A stretch of DNA of 64,000 bases, taken from contig NC_018013.1 of assembly GCF_000265385.1 (NCBI RefSeq), positions 709,001 to 773,000 on the forward strand, in the 5' to 3' direction. The first letter of the stretch is position 1. The number at the start of each line of letters is the position of its first letter. The position numbers were made by a program, and so were the translations under genes. Of the stretch, positions 43,058 through 52,307 are shown in pieces. Source of the DNA: Aequorivita sublithincola DSM 14238 (GTDB taxonomy: Bacteria; Bacteroidota; Bacteroidia; Flavobacteriales; Flavobacteriaceae). The notes under the pieces were generated by a model. It was not told the origin of the DNA and did not search any database. It saw only the letters and a list, made by a program, of their open reading frames with translations.

Positions 43058-44908
43058 CTACTCCAAATGGTCTATCAATTTATCAAAGGCAAGAATATCA
43101 TCTCCCAATCCTATTTTTCTGCGGATGGCAGCTTTTTTTGATTCTACCTCTTCAGCAGTAATGCCCATTAGGGGCGCAATCTCCTGATTGGAAAGTTGGA
43201 GTTTTATCATACAACAGAAAGCCACATCATTATCAGATAAACTTGGAAACATTTCAGCAATTTGCAAGGCGAAAGCGGGGTGTACCTCTACAAATTTGCC
43301 TTTAAAATATTTCCAATAATTATTTTGGCCCAAGAGATCCTTTAAATTTGCTGCCAGTACTTGAGAATCCTCCGGGTTTTCCCGATTGTCTATCAATTCT
43401 AATATTCTGTTCTGTAGGTCAGCCATCCCTAGAGATACCTCTACCAACTCCCTTTCCTTATTAGCAAGTGTTCTTTCGCGTTCCAAGTGCAGTTCACCTT
43501 CCAAGGTGTTATTCTCCTCTAACACCTTTTTAGAATTTTCCAAACTGGCTACCAGTTCGCGCTGCAGTTTAAGACTCTTTCTATTAGAAATGTACAGAAC
43601 CAGACCAATAGCAGATATGAGTATAAAAATAAGAATACTCAGCACTAGAATATTATCCTTCTTATTGTTGTTCTCCACCAAAAGTTCGTTGTTTTTCGTC
43701 AAGACCATATTTTTCTCCCGCTGCAAAGAATTTTGATAGGCTTCCTGAAGTTCCAATGACTTGGACTTATTTATGGCGGTGTTTAATGAATCCTTTAAAA
43801 AGTCCATTCTTTCAAAAGATTTCAATGAACTTTCCACCATCCCTTTTTGGGTATAGGTAGCAATCGTCTGTTTTAAAAAGTCTATTTCATTATTGGCGTT
43901 CATTTTTAGGCTGGGCGTTTTTGCGTTAGCCTTTACCTTTGCTATTACTTCCAGCGCCTCGTTGTATTGTTTATGGCTATTTAGAAACTCCAGATAGCGT
44001 ACGCTTATTTCCAAAAAACGAGTTGAATTTAGCTGAAAAGATCCCTCGTATGCATTTTTGAAGGCTACTTGCGCTTCTTGGGTTCTGCCAGTAGCATCAT
44101 AAACTTGTGCAAGATTGCTTACGCTTACCCACATATATTCTTTATTGTTCATATCCCGAAGGCCGCTTTCTGCTTCCTTTAAGGCTTCTTCAGCGCCCTT
44201 ATAATTTTCTTCCAACTTAATGAGGCAATCAGCGTAGGTTAAAAGTGTGTAGTAATAATTTGCCCCTTTGTTTTTTGCGAAGATTGGCAGAACTTCTTCA
44301 TATAAATCTCTGGCAAAAGTATAATCCTCATTGTTATAATAAAGGTTCGCCAATTTTTGCTTCACTATATACAGATCTCTCTTATTCGTAGTTTTACGAA
44401 GAATGGCAATGGATTTCTTGAAATTTTCCAGCGCCTTTTCGCTGTCCATCATATAGTTGTAGTTAGAACCCACCTCGCCATAAACTAAACCCTCTCCTTC
44501 TTTGTTTCCCGCCTCTTTATAAAATTTCATGGCATTCTCCAGTGCTTCCAAAGATTCCGGATAGCGAGAAACAATGCGGTAGTTGATGGCCAAATTGAGA
44601 TACATCCTGGCATGTTCCAATGGATATTTTTCGGTATAATCCAGCGCTTTTTTCATGTAAAATTCCGCAGAATCCGGAACTGCCAATCTATTGTACTGTA
44701 TGCCTATATTACTGTACGTTATGCCCACCACGGTATCGTGGAGTTTTGAAGCATGCTTTAAAAGACGAAACATATAGATTTTGGCAGAATCGGGATTTGA
44801 CCGAATATTGTTTTCTATCTGTTTGTTAAGTTTATCTATCTGGGGAGTTTGTGCCTGTGTACTTGAGAAAATACAAAGCAATAGGACTAGAGGAATTAGT
44901 TTTTTCAT
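43058..44908 (-). CDS. Membrane-anchored TPR regulator with LuxR-like HTH
   Basis: 616 residues from the Met at 44908; an earlier Met at 44926 lies inside the promoter element. Signal peptide (STQAQ), about eight TPR-like repeats in the periplasm, a membrane helix near residue 410-430 (ILVLSILIFILISAIGLVLY), a long coiled coil, and a C-terminal HTH of the LuxR type seen in flavobacterial regulators (FVEVHPAFALQIAEMFPSLS, DNDVAFCCMIKLQLSNQEIA, PLMGITAEEVESKKAAIRRK). The adjacent upstream-lying target genes could be the 1520-residue T9SS protein gene behind it or the secretion operon in front. Confidence 0.88.
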   Translation of the reverse strand: MKKLIPLVLLLCIFSSTQAQTPQIDKLNKQIENNIRSNPDSAKIYMFRLLKHASKLHDTVVGITYSNIGIQYNRLAVPDSAEFYMKKALDYTEKYPLEHARMYLNLAINYRIVSRYPESLEALENAMKFYKEAGNKEGEGLVYGEVGSNYNYMMDSEKALENFKKSIAILRKTTNKRDLYIVKQKLANLYYNNEDYTFARDLYEEVLPIFAKNKGANYYYTLLTYADCLIKLEENYKGAEEALKEAESGLRDMNNKEYMWVSVSNLAQVYDATGRTQEAQVAFKNAYEGSFQLNSTRFLEISVRYLEFLNSHKQYNEALEVIAKVKANAKTPSLKMNANNEIDFLKQTIATYTQKGMVESSLKSFERMDFLKDSLNTAINKSKSLELQEAYQNSLQREKNMVLTKNNELLVENNNKKDNILVLSILIFILISAIGLVLYISNRKSLKLQRELVASLENSKKVLEENNTLEGELHLERERTLANKERELVEVSLGMADLQNRILELIDNRENPEDSQVLAANLKDLLGQNNYWKYFKGKFVEVHPAFALQIAEMFPSLSDNDVAFCCMIKLQLSNQEIAPLMGITAEEVESKKAAIRRKIGLGDDILAFDKLIDHLE

Positions 44909-44923
44909 AAATAGGTTTGCGAG

Positions 44924-44931
44924 CAAAAATA
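44924..44931 (-). promoter_or_regulatory. Candidate -7 element of the TPR-LuxR regulator
   Basis: Minus-strand TATTTTTG matches TAnnTTTG, 15 bases before the Met at 44908; this placement argues for that start. Confidence 0.5.
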
Positions 44932-45028
44932 TAGATTAATTACTATAAATATGATGCAGCCTTGGGGTTTGTGGCAAAATTAAAAACATTCAAAAGTAAT
45001 GTCATGGAATATTAGTTGGGGATGTTAC

Positions 45029-45062
45029 AAAAAATAACCCCCTTGTGTGGCACAAGGGGGTT
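45029..45062 (-). terminator. Intrinsic terminator of the HYR-domain gene
   Basis: Perfect 12-bp stem AACCCCCTTGTG (45036-45047) and CACAAGGGGGTT (45051-45062), 3-base loop. The A run at left gives a U tract for the minus strand. Confidence 0.92.
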
Positions 45063-45086
45063 TTAATTATAGTTAAGAAACAAGCT

Positions 45087-48000
45087 CTATTCCTTTAATA
45101 GACGCTTTGTTATCTGTCCTTCTTTTCCTTTAATGATCACTACGTAGGTAGCGGCAGCAAGGTTATCAACGTTTAAAGTCTTGGCCGTTGCCATTCCTTT
45201 TAAGCTGAAGGATTGTACAAGCCTTCCCGTTAGATCATAAATATTAGCGGTCTCAAGCTCTAGGTTTTGCGGATTGCCAATAGTTACATTACCCTTTGCT
45301 GGGTTAGGATATATAGCGATGCTTTCAAGGTTCTGGCTATTATTGCCAGTACCTAGAACACTCTCCACAGTAAGCTCAAACTCGCAAGTTCCTGTATTGC
45401 CATACTCGTCCGTTGCCGAAAGCGTAATTGTAAAGGTACCGTCCGCAAGCGCTGTGCCTGCTGCTGGGCTCTGCGTTAAAATAGTTACTGGATCTGTACA
45501 GTTGTCTACTGCTGTTGCCTGGCCAGTTGCAAAATAATCTGGCAAGATATAGAAAAGGTTGCCCTGTCCTGGATCCACCGTTTGATCTGCCGGACAACTC
45601 ACCACAGGTGCAAGAAGATCTACCGCAGTTACTGTAGCAGTACAAGTGGCAAGGTTTCCATTGTTATCCTGGCTGAACACTTGAACCGTTATTGGAGTAC
45701 CGATATCAGCACAGCTGAATTGGGTAATATCCACCGCTATAGTAAGGATGCCACAGGCATCTTCATTAGATGCAATCACATCATTTGGATCAAGAGTGGC
45801 TGTGCCATCAGCGCCAATTTCAATAGTGAAATCTTGGCATACTAGAACTGGGCTTGTATTGTCTTCTACTGTTACAGTTGCAGTGCAAGTTTCAGAATTT
45901 CCGTTTACATCGGTTACTGTAAGTACTACTGTATTATCACCAATATTAGAACAATCGAAAGTATCGATATCTAGGTTATAAGAGGCTATACCACAGGCAT
46001 CGAAGCTTCCGTTGTCAATATCTGTTCCAGCTATGGTAACTGTGCCGGTTACAGGGTCAAGTTCTACTGTAATGCTCTGGCAAGACACTACCGGCGCGGT
46101 AACATCTTCCACTGTTACGATTGCAGTACACGTACTTGCGTTTCCATTTACATCAGTTACAGTTAGGATAACATTATTGTCGCCAACATTGCTACAATCG
46201 AACGTATCATTATCAATGGTAACTGAGGCAACACCACACTGATCGGTGCTACCACCGTCTACATCTGCTGCAATTATGCTGGCATTGCCATTGGCGTCGA
46301 GCTGTATTGTTATGTTTTGGCAAACTGCCACCGGCGCTTCGTTGTCAATCACTGTAATAGTGAAACTACAAGTATTAGAATTGCCATTTACGTCTGTAGC
46401 AGTAAACTCAATTGTATTCACGCCAACAGGGAATTGGCTACCACTTGGGTCACCCATTGTTTGAACGATTGTATCCACCCCACAATTATCAAAAGCTATT
46501 GGAGTAGTGAAGCTAACGGTTGCGAAACAGTTACCAGCGTCTGTGTTGGCGCTTGTGTTTGCAGGGCAAGCTATGGTTGGAACTTCATTGTCTTCAACAG
46601 TGATAACGGTCGTGCAAGTAGCCGTTTGGCCATTGCCGTCATCTACCGTCCAAATTACTGTAGTATCTCCTTTTGGAAGGATTTCGCCAGCTATAGTGGC
46701 CGTATTGTTTAGATCATTTGTAATGCTACCGCTGGTGCAATTGTCAGTAAAAGTAGCATCAAGCTCAGTGCCTACCACTGTATATTGGCATACACCGGCA
46801 TCGGTATCACGGTTGGTATCGGCAACACAGTTGATTACCGGAGCTTCGTCGTCTTCAACATTAACGATAACATCAATTATTGTTTCATTCCCAGCAGCAT
46901 CGGTTGCTGTTAATTGAATGGTATTACTTCCAATATTTGAACAGTCGAAAGCAGTCATACTTAGTGCCTGAGTTACAACACCACAATTATCGGTAGGCGT
47001 TAATCCAAAATCGGCAGCCGATATGGTCACGTTTCCTGACCCATCAAGTTGTACTGTTATTGAAGTACTTTCAATGCTGGGTGAAGGAGAAAAATCTCCT
47101 TTTACCCAAACACGATGAATAGTACTATAGCTGTTAATTGTATAATCATCAACTTCCCAACGATTTCCTAGACCTCTAATTCCCCAATGTGCCTGTCCAT
47201 TTCTCCAAAAAGGAAAATTAGTCAAAGCAAAATCTCCTTCATTCGTAAAGAAGTCTGGAGCATTTTGTGGAATTGAAGCATTATGACTTGCGCCTAGCGT
47301 ATAGTTTGAAGGATTATTTATTCCAGAAAAACTACCGTTCCCTGTTTTCACATATTCCAAAACTGCAGAATAGTCTGTAGTGAAATCAATTATATTATTT
47401 GGATCTCTTGAAGTTTGTGCAAAGAAACGTACTTCTTCAAAATCGATATCGGCAGCCAATACATTTCCGAAGTGACCCCAAGAAGGTGAAGCCGCTTCGC
47501 TAGTTCCCAATATGGATGCACCTAATAGCGGAAGATCTGTATTTCTAACCTGAAGGTTTGAGTTATCGCCTGCTTGATGCACATAGTTAAGGATCATTAA
47601 CCATCCACCGCCATCGGTATCGTTATCTAATGCTCCCTGGAAAGTACTACCATTAAAATTGAAGTAATAAGTTCCAGTTGGCACACTTCCAACTATTTCT
47701 GGGAGCATGGAAGTAAAAGGATTAGCCAAAGTTCCATCTCCGTAAATATCTGTAAAAACAGGAGCTTCGTTATCATTTACGATAACATCGAAACTACATG
47801 AGGCTATGTTTCCACTTGCATCTGTTACTTCAAAGGTATTTGTTGTTGTTCCTGCTGGGAATGTGCTTCCGCTAGGTAATCCTGCCGTTTGGGTAATATT
47901 GATATTTTCAATAACGAAACTGATATCGTCCAGTGTTAAATTGAAATTCCCCAAATCATCTTGTTCAGAAAATCGTAGGCTAACCTGCTGTCCGCTTAAA

Positions 48001-49649
48001 GTTTGAAGCAAAGCGGTAAGGTCAAATTGTCTAAAATTAGGTCCAATTTGAGTGGTTGGGTCACCTGGATTTGTTGAAAAAACCTCTTGAATAACGCTCA
48101 TAGATGCATCAACCAAGTCTACTCTAAATTCTTGATTTGGATCTGAAAAGACTCCCGCATTATTACGAATTCTATCATTCCAACTTACAATAGCATTTTG
48201 CACATCTGAAGGCACGATAAATGGTTGTGACAATAGGTGTAGTCCTGGACCACCTTGATCTGTAATCACATCAAAACTACCTGATATTGGCGCCAATGAA
48301 CCCGCTCCGCTTGAGGGTGAAAAAGTACCGTCATTAATATAATAAGAGCCACTTCCGGTATCTACAACACTCCAACCGGAGAAGTCACCAGTTTCAAAAC
48401 CACCATTTTGAATAAATTCTGTTGTAGACCCTCCGCTGCAATTGTCTGTTGCACTTATGTTATATGTAACAACCGCCCCACAGATTCCCAGATCATTATT
48501 TTGTGTAATATTGCCGGGGCAGGTAATTACAGGATCTTCCATATCATTTACAGTTACATCAAAACTACAAGTTACTGTATTGGCATCACTGTCCGTAACC
48601 TCAAAAGTATTTGTAGTAACGCCAACAGGAAATTCAGAGCCAGAAGGAAGGCCTGCTGTTTGTATTGGAGTTAAAGTTCCATCTTCAGGATCTGTAGCAG
48701 TAACAGTATAATTAACAACAGCGCCACAAATACCTGTGTCGTTAGAAACGGTAATGTCTCCAGGACAGGTAATTACTGGGGGAGCAGCTAATAAAGTAAT
48801 TACTATTTGCCCATTGCCTGTGTTGGCCCCCGCAGTGTTTGTTTGATTGGTTCCCACATTATAGGAACCGCCACCAGATCCACCAGAATCAGCATCACCA
48901 TTGCCGCCATCGCCACCTGTATAACCGCCACCGCCGCCGCCTCCATCTTGACCGGCTTCCCAGGAGCCGCCAGCACCACCACCAAAACCACCTCGGTTTT
49001 CGTTGCATGAACCATAATACCAGCCGCAGCCTCCTGTAGCGCCATTAAGAAAACCTGTGCCTCCAAAGCCCTGGCCACTAGTACCGTTGAATGATAGAGA
49101 TCCTCCCCCGCCAGCACTATTTGTTGGGCCGAATACACCGGCCACGTCACCCATATTGTTTGCTAATCCATTTATTGCTCCGACACCGGTAAAAGTTGTA
49201 CCACCACCACCACCAGCTACCAGCAGAGCATTCATTGAGGATTGGTTGTAAATAAAAGATCCGCCTCCGCCGCCCGCAGCCATACTGCCAGTACCAGAAC
49301 CAAGTTGTCCCACAGCAATATTTATTACGTCTCCAGCCGTCAAGATAAATTCTCCTTTTATACTGGCTCCTAATCCACCAGGAAAACCAGAATAAGCACC
49401 TCCTTGGGCCCCTACGGCCTCAATGGAATAAGGACCCGTAACAGGAACTGTCCATTCTTGAATGCCTTGTGTATTTATAGCAACCTGACCATCTAATGTA
49501 GTAGCGACATAAGCTGCATCTACCTGACCTTGTGTAGGGCCATAGCTACCAGAAGCTCCGGCATTTGTAAAAGTGTAAATTTGTGCTTGCAATGGCAGAA
49601 AAACCAATGCAATAATCATCACAACAAGCGTGTGGGTAATTTTTTTCAT
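45087..49649 (-). CDS. Giant secreted HYR-domain protein with T9SS type A sorting domain
   Basis: 1520 residues. Signal peptide (1-22, PLQA). Residues about 65-290 are a glycine-rich domain (VPVTGPYSIEAVGAQGG, AAGGGGGSFIY). Then about eight HYR/Ig-like repeats (start PVITCPGDITV; repeated DNEAPV and TDVNGNxxTC motifs). Two other modules sit inside the HYR series: a jelly-roll of about 170 residues (FIQNGGFETGDFSGWSVVDT to LTLDDISFVIEN) and a fibrinogen-like module of about 220 residues (DGGGWLMILNYVHQAG, HRVWVKGDFS). The C-terminus is a T9SS type A domain (IAIYPNPAKGNVTI, ITKRLLKE). HYR arrays serve adhesion; ligand unknown. Confidence 0.9.
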   Translation of the reverse strand: MKKITHTLVVMIIALVFLPLQAQIYTFTNAGASGSYGPTQGQVDAAYVATTLDGQVAINTQGIQEWTVPVTGPYSIEAVGAQGGAYSGFPGGLGASIKGEFILTAGDVINIAVGQLGSGTGSMAAGGGGGSFIYNQSSMNALLVAGGGGGTTFTGVGAINGLANNMGDVAGVFGPTNSAGGGGSLSFNGTSGQGFGGTGFLNGATGGCGWYYGSCNENRGGFGGGAGGSWEAGQDGGGGGGGYTGGDGGNGDADSGGSGGGSYNVGTNQTNTAGANTGNGQIVITLLAAPPVITCPGDITVSNDTGICGAVVNYTVTATDPEDGTLTPIQTAGLPSGSEFPVGVTTNTFEVTDSDANTVTCSFDVTVNDMEDPVITCPGNITQNNDLGICGAVVTYNISATDNCSGGSTTEFIQNGGFETGDFSGWSVVDTGSGSYYINDGTFSPSSGAGSLAPISGSFDVITDQGGPGLHLLSQPFIVPSDVQNAIVSWNDRIRNNAGVFSDPNQEFRVDLVDASMSVIQEVFSTNPGDPTTQIGPNFRQFDLTALLQTLSGQQVSLRFSEQDDLGNFNLTLDDISFVIENINITQTAGLPSGSTFPAGTTTNTFEVTDASGNIASCSFDVIVNDNEAPVFTDIYGDGTLANPFTSMLPEIVGSVPTGTYYFNFNGSTFQGALDNDTDGGGWLMILNYVHQAGDNSNLQVRNTDLPLLGASILGTSEAASPSWGHFGNVLAADIDFEEVRFFAQTSRDPNNIIDFTTDYSAVLEYVKTGNGSFSGINNPSNYTLGASHNASIPQNAPDFFTNEGDFALTNFPFWRNGQAHWGIRGLGNRWEVDDYTINSYSTIHRVWVKGDFSPSPSIESTSITVQLDGSGNVTISAADFGLTPTDNCGVVTQALSMTAFDCSNIGSNTIQLTATDAAGNETIIDVIVNVEDDEAPVINCVADTNRDTDAGVCQYTVVGTELDATFTDNCTSGSITNDLNNTATIAGEILPKGDTTVIWTVDDGNGQTATCTTVITVEDNEVPTIACPANTSANTDAGNCFATVSFTTPIAFDNCGVDTIVQTMGDPSGSQFPVGVNTIEFTATDVNGNSNTCSFTITVIDNEAPVAVCQNITIQLDANGNASIIAADVDGGSTDQCGVASVTIDNDTFDCSNVGDNNVILTVTDVNGNASTCTAIVTVEDVTAPVVSCQSITVELDPVTGTVTIAGTDIDNGSFDACGIASYNLDIDTFDCSNIGDNTVVLTVTDVNGNSETCTATVTVEDNTSPVLVCQDFTIEIGADGTATLDPNDVIASNEDACGILTIAVDITQFSCADIGTPITVQVFSQDNNGNLATCTATVTAVDLLAPVVSCPADQTVDPGQGNLFYILPDYFATGQATAVDNCTDPVTILTQSPAAGTALADGTFTITLSATDEYGNTGTCEFELTVESVLGTGNNSQNLESIAIYPNPAKGNVTIGNPQNLELETANIYDLTGRLVQSFSLKGMATAKTLNVDNLAAATYVVIIKGKEGQITKRLLKE

Positions 49650-49688
49650 GATTTGGGGTTTTTGTTAAAGGTGGCTAATGTATAAAAT

Positions 49689-49732
49689 TATGTTAATTAA
49701 TACGTACGTAGTAGTACATATTAATCAACATA
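49689..49732 (-). promoter_or_regulatory. 19-bp near-perfect hairpin in the leader of the HYR-domain gene
   Basis: Arms at 49689-49707 and 49714-49732 with a 6-base loop. As minus-strand RNA every position pairs, two of them G-U; on the plus strand these two would be A-C mismatches. It lies 40 bases upstream of the start at 49649 and lacks a U tract, so it looks like a leader RNA structure or a dyad operator rather than a terminator. Confidence 0.7.
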
Positions 49733-49928
49733 ATCTATCGAAGAATCTTATAAAAGGTTAACCATTAGCACTATGGTCTTAATAAAAATATCAAATCGTA
49801 GTTCTTATCTTACGATAAAATGCCAAAAACCAAGATTAAACGGTTTATGATTTCATAATTTTGATAAAATAGGGTTGGACTATTTCCATTTAACGGGAAC
49901 TATTCCAAGATATTGAAAATTATTTTTC

Positions 49929-49936
49929 TACATTTG
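49929..49936 (+). promoter_or_regulatory. Candidate -7 element of the exonuclease/GIY-YIG gene
   Basis: TACATTTG matches TAnnTTTG, 19 bases before the ATG at 49956. Confidence 0.5.
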
Positions 49937-49955
49937 TTTTCCCAGCAAAAAAATA

Positions 49956-51434
49956 ATGAAATCACAACTTTTCGCTATTATAGATGTAGAAACCACTGGC
50001 GGTGGTATTGCAGGCAATCGCATTACTGAAATTTGCATAGCACTTTTAAGAGATGGTGAAGTAATTGATAAATATTCTACGCTTGTAAACCCGGAGCGCG
50101 ACATTCCGTATTACATTACAGCGCTTACTGGGATTGACAATGAAATGATTGCCAAAGCTCCCTTTTTTTTCGAGGTCGCAGAAAAGATTGAAGAATTTAC
50201 AAAAGACGCAATTTTTGTAGCGCACAATGTAGGTTTTGATTACAATGTAATTCGTGGAGAGTTTCAGCTTTTGGGTCAGACCTACAATCGCAAAAAACTT
50301 TGTACAGTTCGACTTTCCCGAAAATTGATTCCAGGCATGCTTTCTTATAGTTTAGGAAGACTTTGCAGCACCCTAAATATACCACACCTTAACAGGCACC
50401 GTGCGGAGGGAGATGTAGATGCAACTGTCATTCTTTTTCAAAGATTACTTTCCTTAGACGTGAGTTTTACCATAATGAATTCATTTATGAACTCACGTTC
50501 CAAGCAAGCCACTCTACCGCCTCATTTGTCTGCGGAACAAATAACGGAGTTGCCAGAAGCCAGTGGAATATATCTTTTCAAAAATCAAAAACATAAGGTT
50601 ATTTATGCGGGCAAGGCAAAAAATATAAAAAAACGCGTACTCTCTCATTTCTACGATAAAAAAAACAAGGAATATCATTTAGGTCAGGAAACCCATTTTA
50701 TAGATTATGAAATTACAGGCAATGAATTACTGGCGCTATTGGTGGAATCTGAACATATTCGAAAACATTATCCCAAATTCAACCGAGCTCAAAAATGGCC
50801 AGCAACAACGCATCAAATTATAAGTTATATAAATCAGCGTGGTATTATTCAACTTGCTTTAGGCAAAACGAAAGTATTACAAGATTCTGTGGGCACTTTT
50901 TACAATAAAACGGAAGCCATTGAAAAGCTAGAGGAAATATGTGAAACTTTTAAGCTCTGTCCCCGTTTTTGCAGCTTGCAGAGCAATTCTGAAAAATGCT
51001 CTCACTACAGAATAAAAAACTGTGAGGGAATTTGTGAAGAAACCGAAACTGTGGAAGACTATAATCTGAAAGTTCAAGCTGCAATGCGAGCCTTAAAAGA
51101 AAATAACCAAAGCTTTGCCATACAGGGAAAAGGTAGAACAGAAGGCGAAATAGCGTTTGCACTAGTGGTTGAAGGACAATACAAAGGTTTTGGTTTTTTT
51201 GATAGAAGTGATGCTATTTGTAATATTGAAGACTACGAACCTTTTTTGAAACTGCAGCAAGCCAGTTACCATACGCACGCCATTATTCGGAGTCATCTTA
51301 AAAAGAATGGCGAGCGAAATGTGGTTTATTTTGAAGAAGCACCTACCCTTTCAAACCACAGAATTAAGACTTTGAAAAAGAGCGCTGTGAAAGCTAATTT
51401 AGAGGATGTTTTTAGTCATTGGGATTTGGGATAA
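49956..51434 (+). CDS. DEDDh exonuclease fused to GIY-YIG endonuclease
   Basis: 492 residues. Residues 1-170 are a DnaQ-like 3'-5' exonuclease (Exo I FAIIDVETTGGG, Exo II VAHNVGFDYNVI, Exo III HRAEGDVDATVI). Residues about 195-275 are a GIY-YIG nuclease similar to UvrC/Cho (LPEASGIYLFKNQKHKVIYA, GKAKNIKKRVLSHF). The remainder has a conserved cysteine group (LCPRFCSLQSNSEKCSHYRI, KNCEGIC). This fusion is common in Bacteroidota and is thought to act in DNA repair. A single-gene unit. Confidence 0.92.
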   Translation: MKSQLFAIIDVETTGGGIAGNRITEICIALLRDGEVIDKYSTLVNPERDIPYYITALTGIDNEMIAKAPFFFEVAEKIEEFTKDAIFVAHNVGFDYNVIRGEFQLLGQTYNRKKLCTVRLSRKLIPGMLSYSLGRLCSTLNIPHLNRHRAEGDVDATVILFQRLLSLDVSFTIMNSFMNSRSKQATLPPHLSAEQITELPEASGIYLFKNQKHKVIYAGKAKNIKKRVLSHFYDKKNKEYHLGQETHFIDYEITGNELLALLVESEHIRKHYPKFNRAQKWPATTHQIISYINQRGIIQLALGKTKVLQDSVGTFYNKTEAIEKLEEICETFKLCPRFCSLQSNSEKCSHYRIKNCEGICEETETVEDYNLKVQAAMRALKENNQSFAIQGKGRTEGEIAFALVVEGQYKGFGFFDRSDAICNIEDYEPFLKLQQASYHTHAIIRSHLKKNGERNVVYFEEAPTLSNHRIKTLKKSAVKANLEDVFSHWDLG

Positions 51435-51453
51435 CAATTTACGGAATTCAACC

Positions 51454-51494
51454 AACGGATTTCTTCGTGCCTTGCCATGACGCCTGTTAGGTTT
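51454..51494. repeat. Interspersed repeat, copy 2 (inverted)
   Basis: Read on the minus strand it begins AAACCTAACAGG, continues GTCATGGCAAGGCACGAAG and AAATCCGTT, aligning with the copy at 26732-26780 with about five substitutions and a 3-base deletion; the terminal TAGGTT of copy 1 is lost. Confidence 0.75.
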
Positions 51495-51498
51495 AAAG

Positions 51499-52149
51499 TT
51501 AGTTAGACAATTTTGAAAAAAGTATCTCCTCAAAATTTGTAATCACCCTATCCGCCTTGCTATAATCCTGATTAACGCTATGCGGACTTTTGAAACCTAC
51601 ACAATAAATATTTGCTGCTTTTGCAGCTGCAATTCCGTTAGTTGAATCTTCAATTACCATACAATTGTCACCGTGTTCTTCGGCAAGTTGAGCAGCTTTT
51701 ATAAAAATTTCTGGATGTGGTTTTGAGGCTTTTAAATCGGCGCCACTTATTTTTGCTTTGAAATATTTATCGAGATCAAAACGTTCGAAAATTCGGTTTA
51801 TGTTTGGCATTGAAGCAGAAGACGCTAAAATTAAAGTCAATCCATTATCATAATAATTTTTGATTAAATCGTGAACGCCGTTTAAAAGCGCAAGGTCATT
51901 ATCATTTTCAAAAAGATATTTGAAGTGTTTTCTTTTGGTTGAAACTAAATATTCTGGTGTTTCAGCAAGATTGAAATGCTGGCAAAGTGTTCTGCAAATT
52001 GGTAAAGTTGCCTGTCCAGTGAAAGAATCATACATTGCTTCGCTCACTTCAATATTTACATCTTTAAACATTTTGAAGTAGGCTTTTCGGTGTAAAGGTT
52101 CTGTATCTACAATTACCCCATCCATATCAAAAAGTACCGCTTTTAGCAT
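51499..52149 (-). CDS. HAD-superfamily phosphatase/phosphomutase (beta-phosphoglucomutase-like)
   Basis: 216 residues from the Met at 52149. Motif I LKAVLFDMDGVIVDTEPLHRKA, cap-domain helices, motif II LILASSASM, motif III Lys in ADLKASKPHPEIFIKAAQL, motif IV MVIEDSTNGIAAAKAAN. The C1-cap beta-phosphoglucomutase-like subgroup fits; the substrate is a sugar phosphate by family. A longer frame starting at 52185 adds 12 residues outside the conserved fold. Confidence 0.88.
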   Translation of the reverse strand: MLKAVLFDMDGVIVDTEPLHRKAYFKMFKDVNIEVSEAMYDSFTGQATLPICRTLCQHFNLAETPEYLVSTKRKHFKYLFENDNDLALLNGVHDLIKNYYDNGLTLILASSASMPNINRIFERFDLDKYFKAKISGADLKASKPHPEIFIKAAQLAEEHGDNCMVIEDSTNGIAAAKAANIYCVGFKSPHSVNQDYSKADRVITNFEEILFSKLSN

Positions 52150-52229
52150 TTCTCTATTTTTTTGCGAAGGTACTCGCTCGTTCACTATTCTGAAACTTAT
52201 TCACCCCTTTTCTAATAAATCAAACATAT

Positions 52230-52288
52230 AAAAAAATCGCCCAACAAACTCCTTATCCAAATGGATTGTGAGTTTTGTTCGACGATTC
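52230..52288 (-). terminator. Probable terminator of the following T9SS gene
   Basis: Interrupted inverted repeat between 52235-52251 (AATCGCCCAACAAACTC) and 52270-52287 (GAGTTTTGTTCGACGATT), with an A7 run at 52230-52236 giving a U tract on the minus strand. Confidence 0.6.
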
Positions 52289-52307
52289 TCATGAAATGAA
52301 ACTAGGT

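Larger units (their letters stand above)
49650..49955. other. Divergent intergenic region
   Basis: 306 bases between two divergent genes. Contains the 44-base hairpin (49689-49732) and a TACATTTG element for the exonuclease gene. No further gene or repeat is seen. Confidence 0.5.

Noticed and set aside
48803..49150. A 115-residue minus-strand open frame and plus-strand His- and Pro-rich frames in the Gly-rich region of the HYR-domain gene
   Set aside because: They are alternative readings of GGN-rich codons within the glycine-rich domain.
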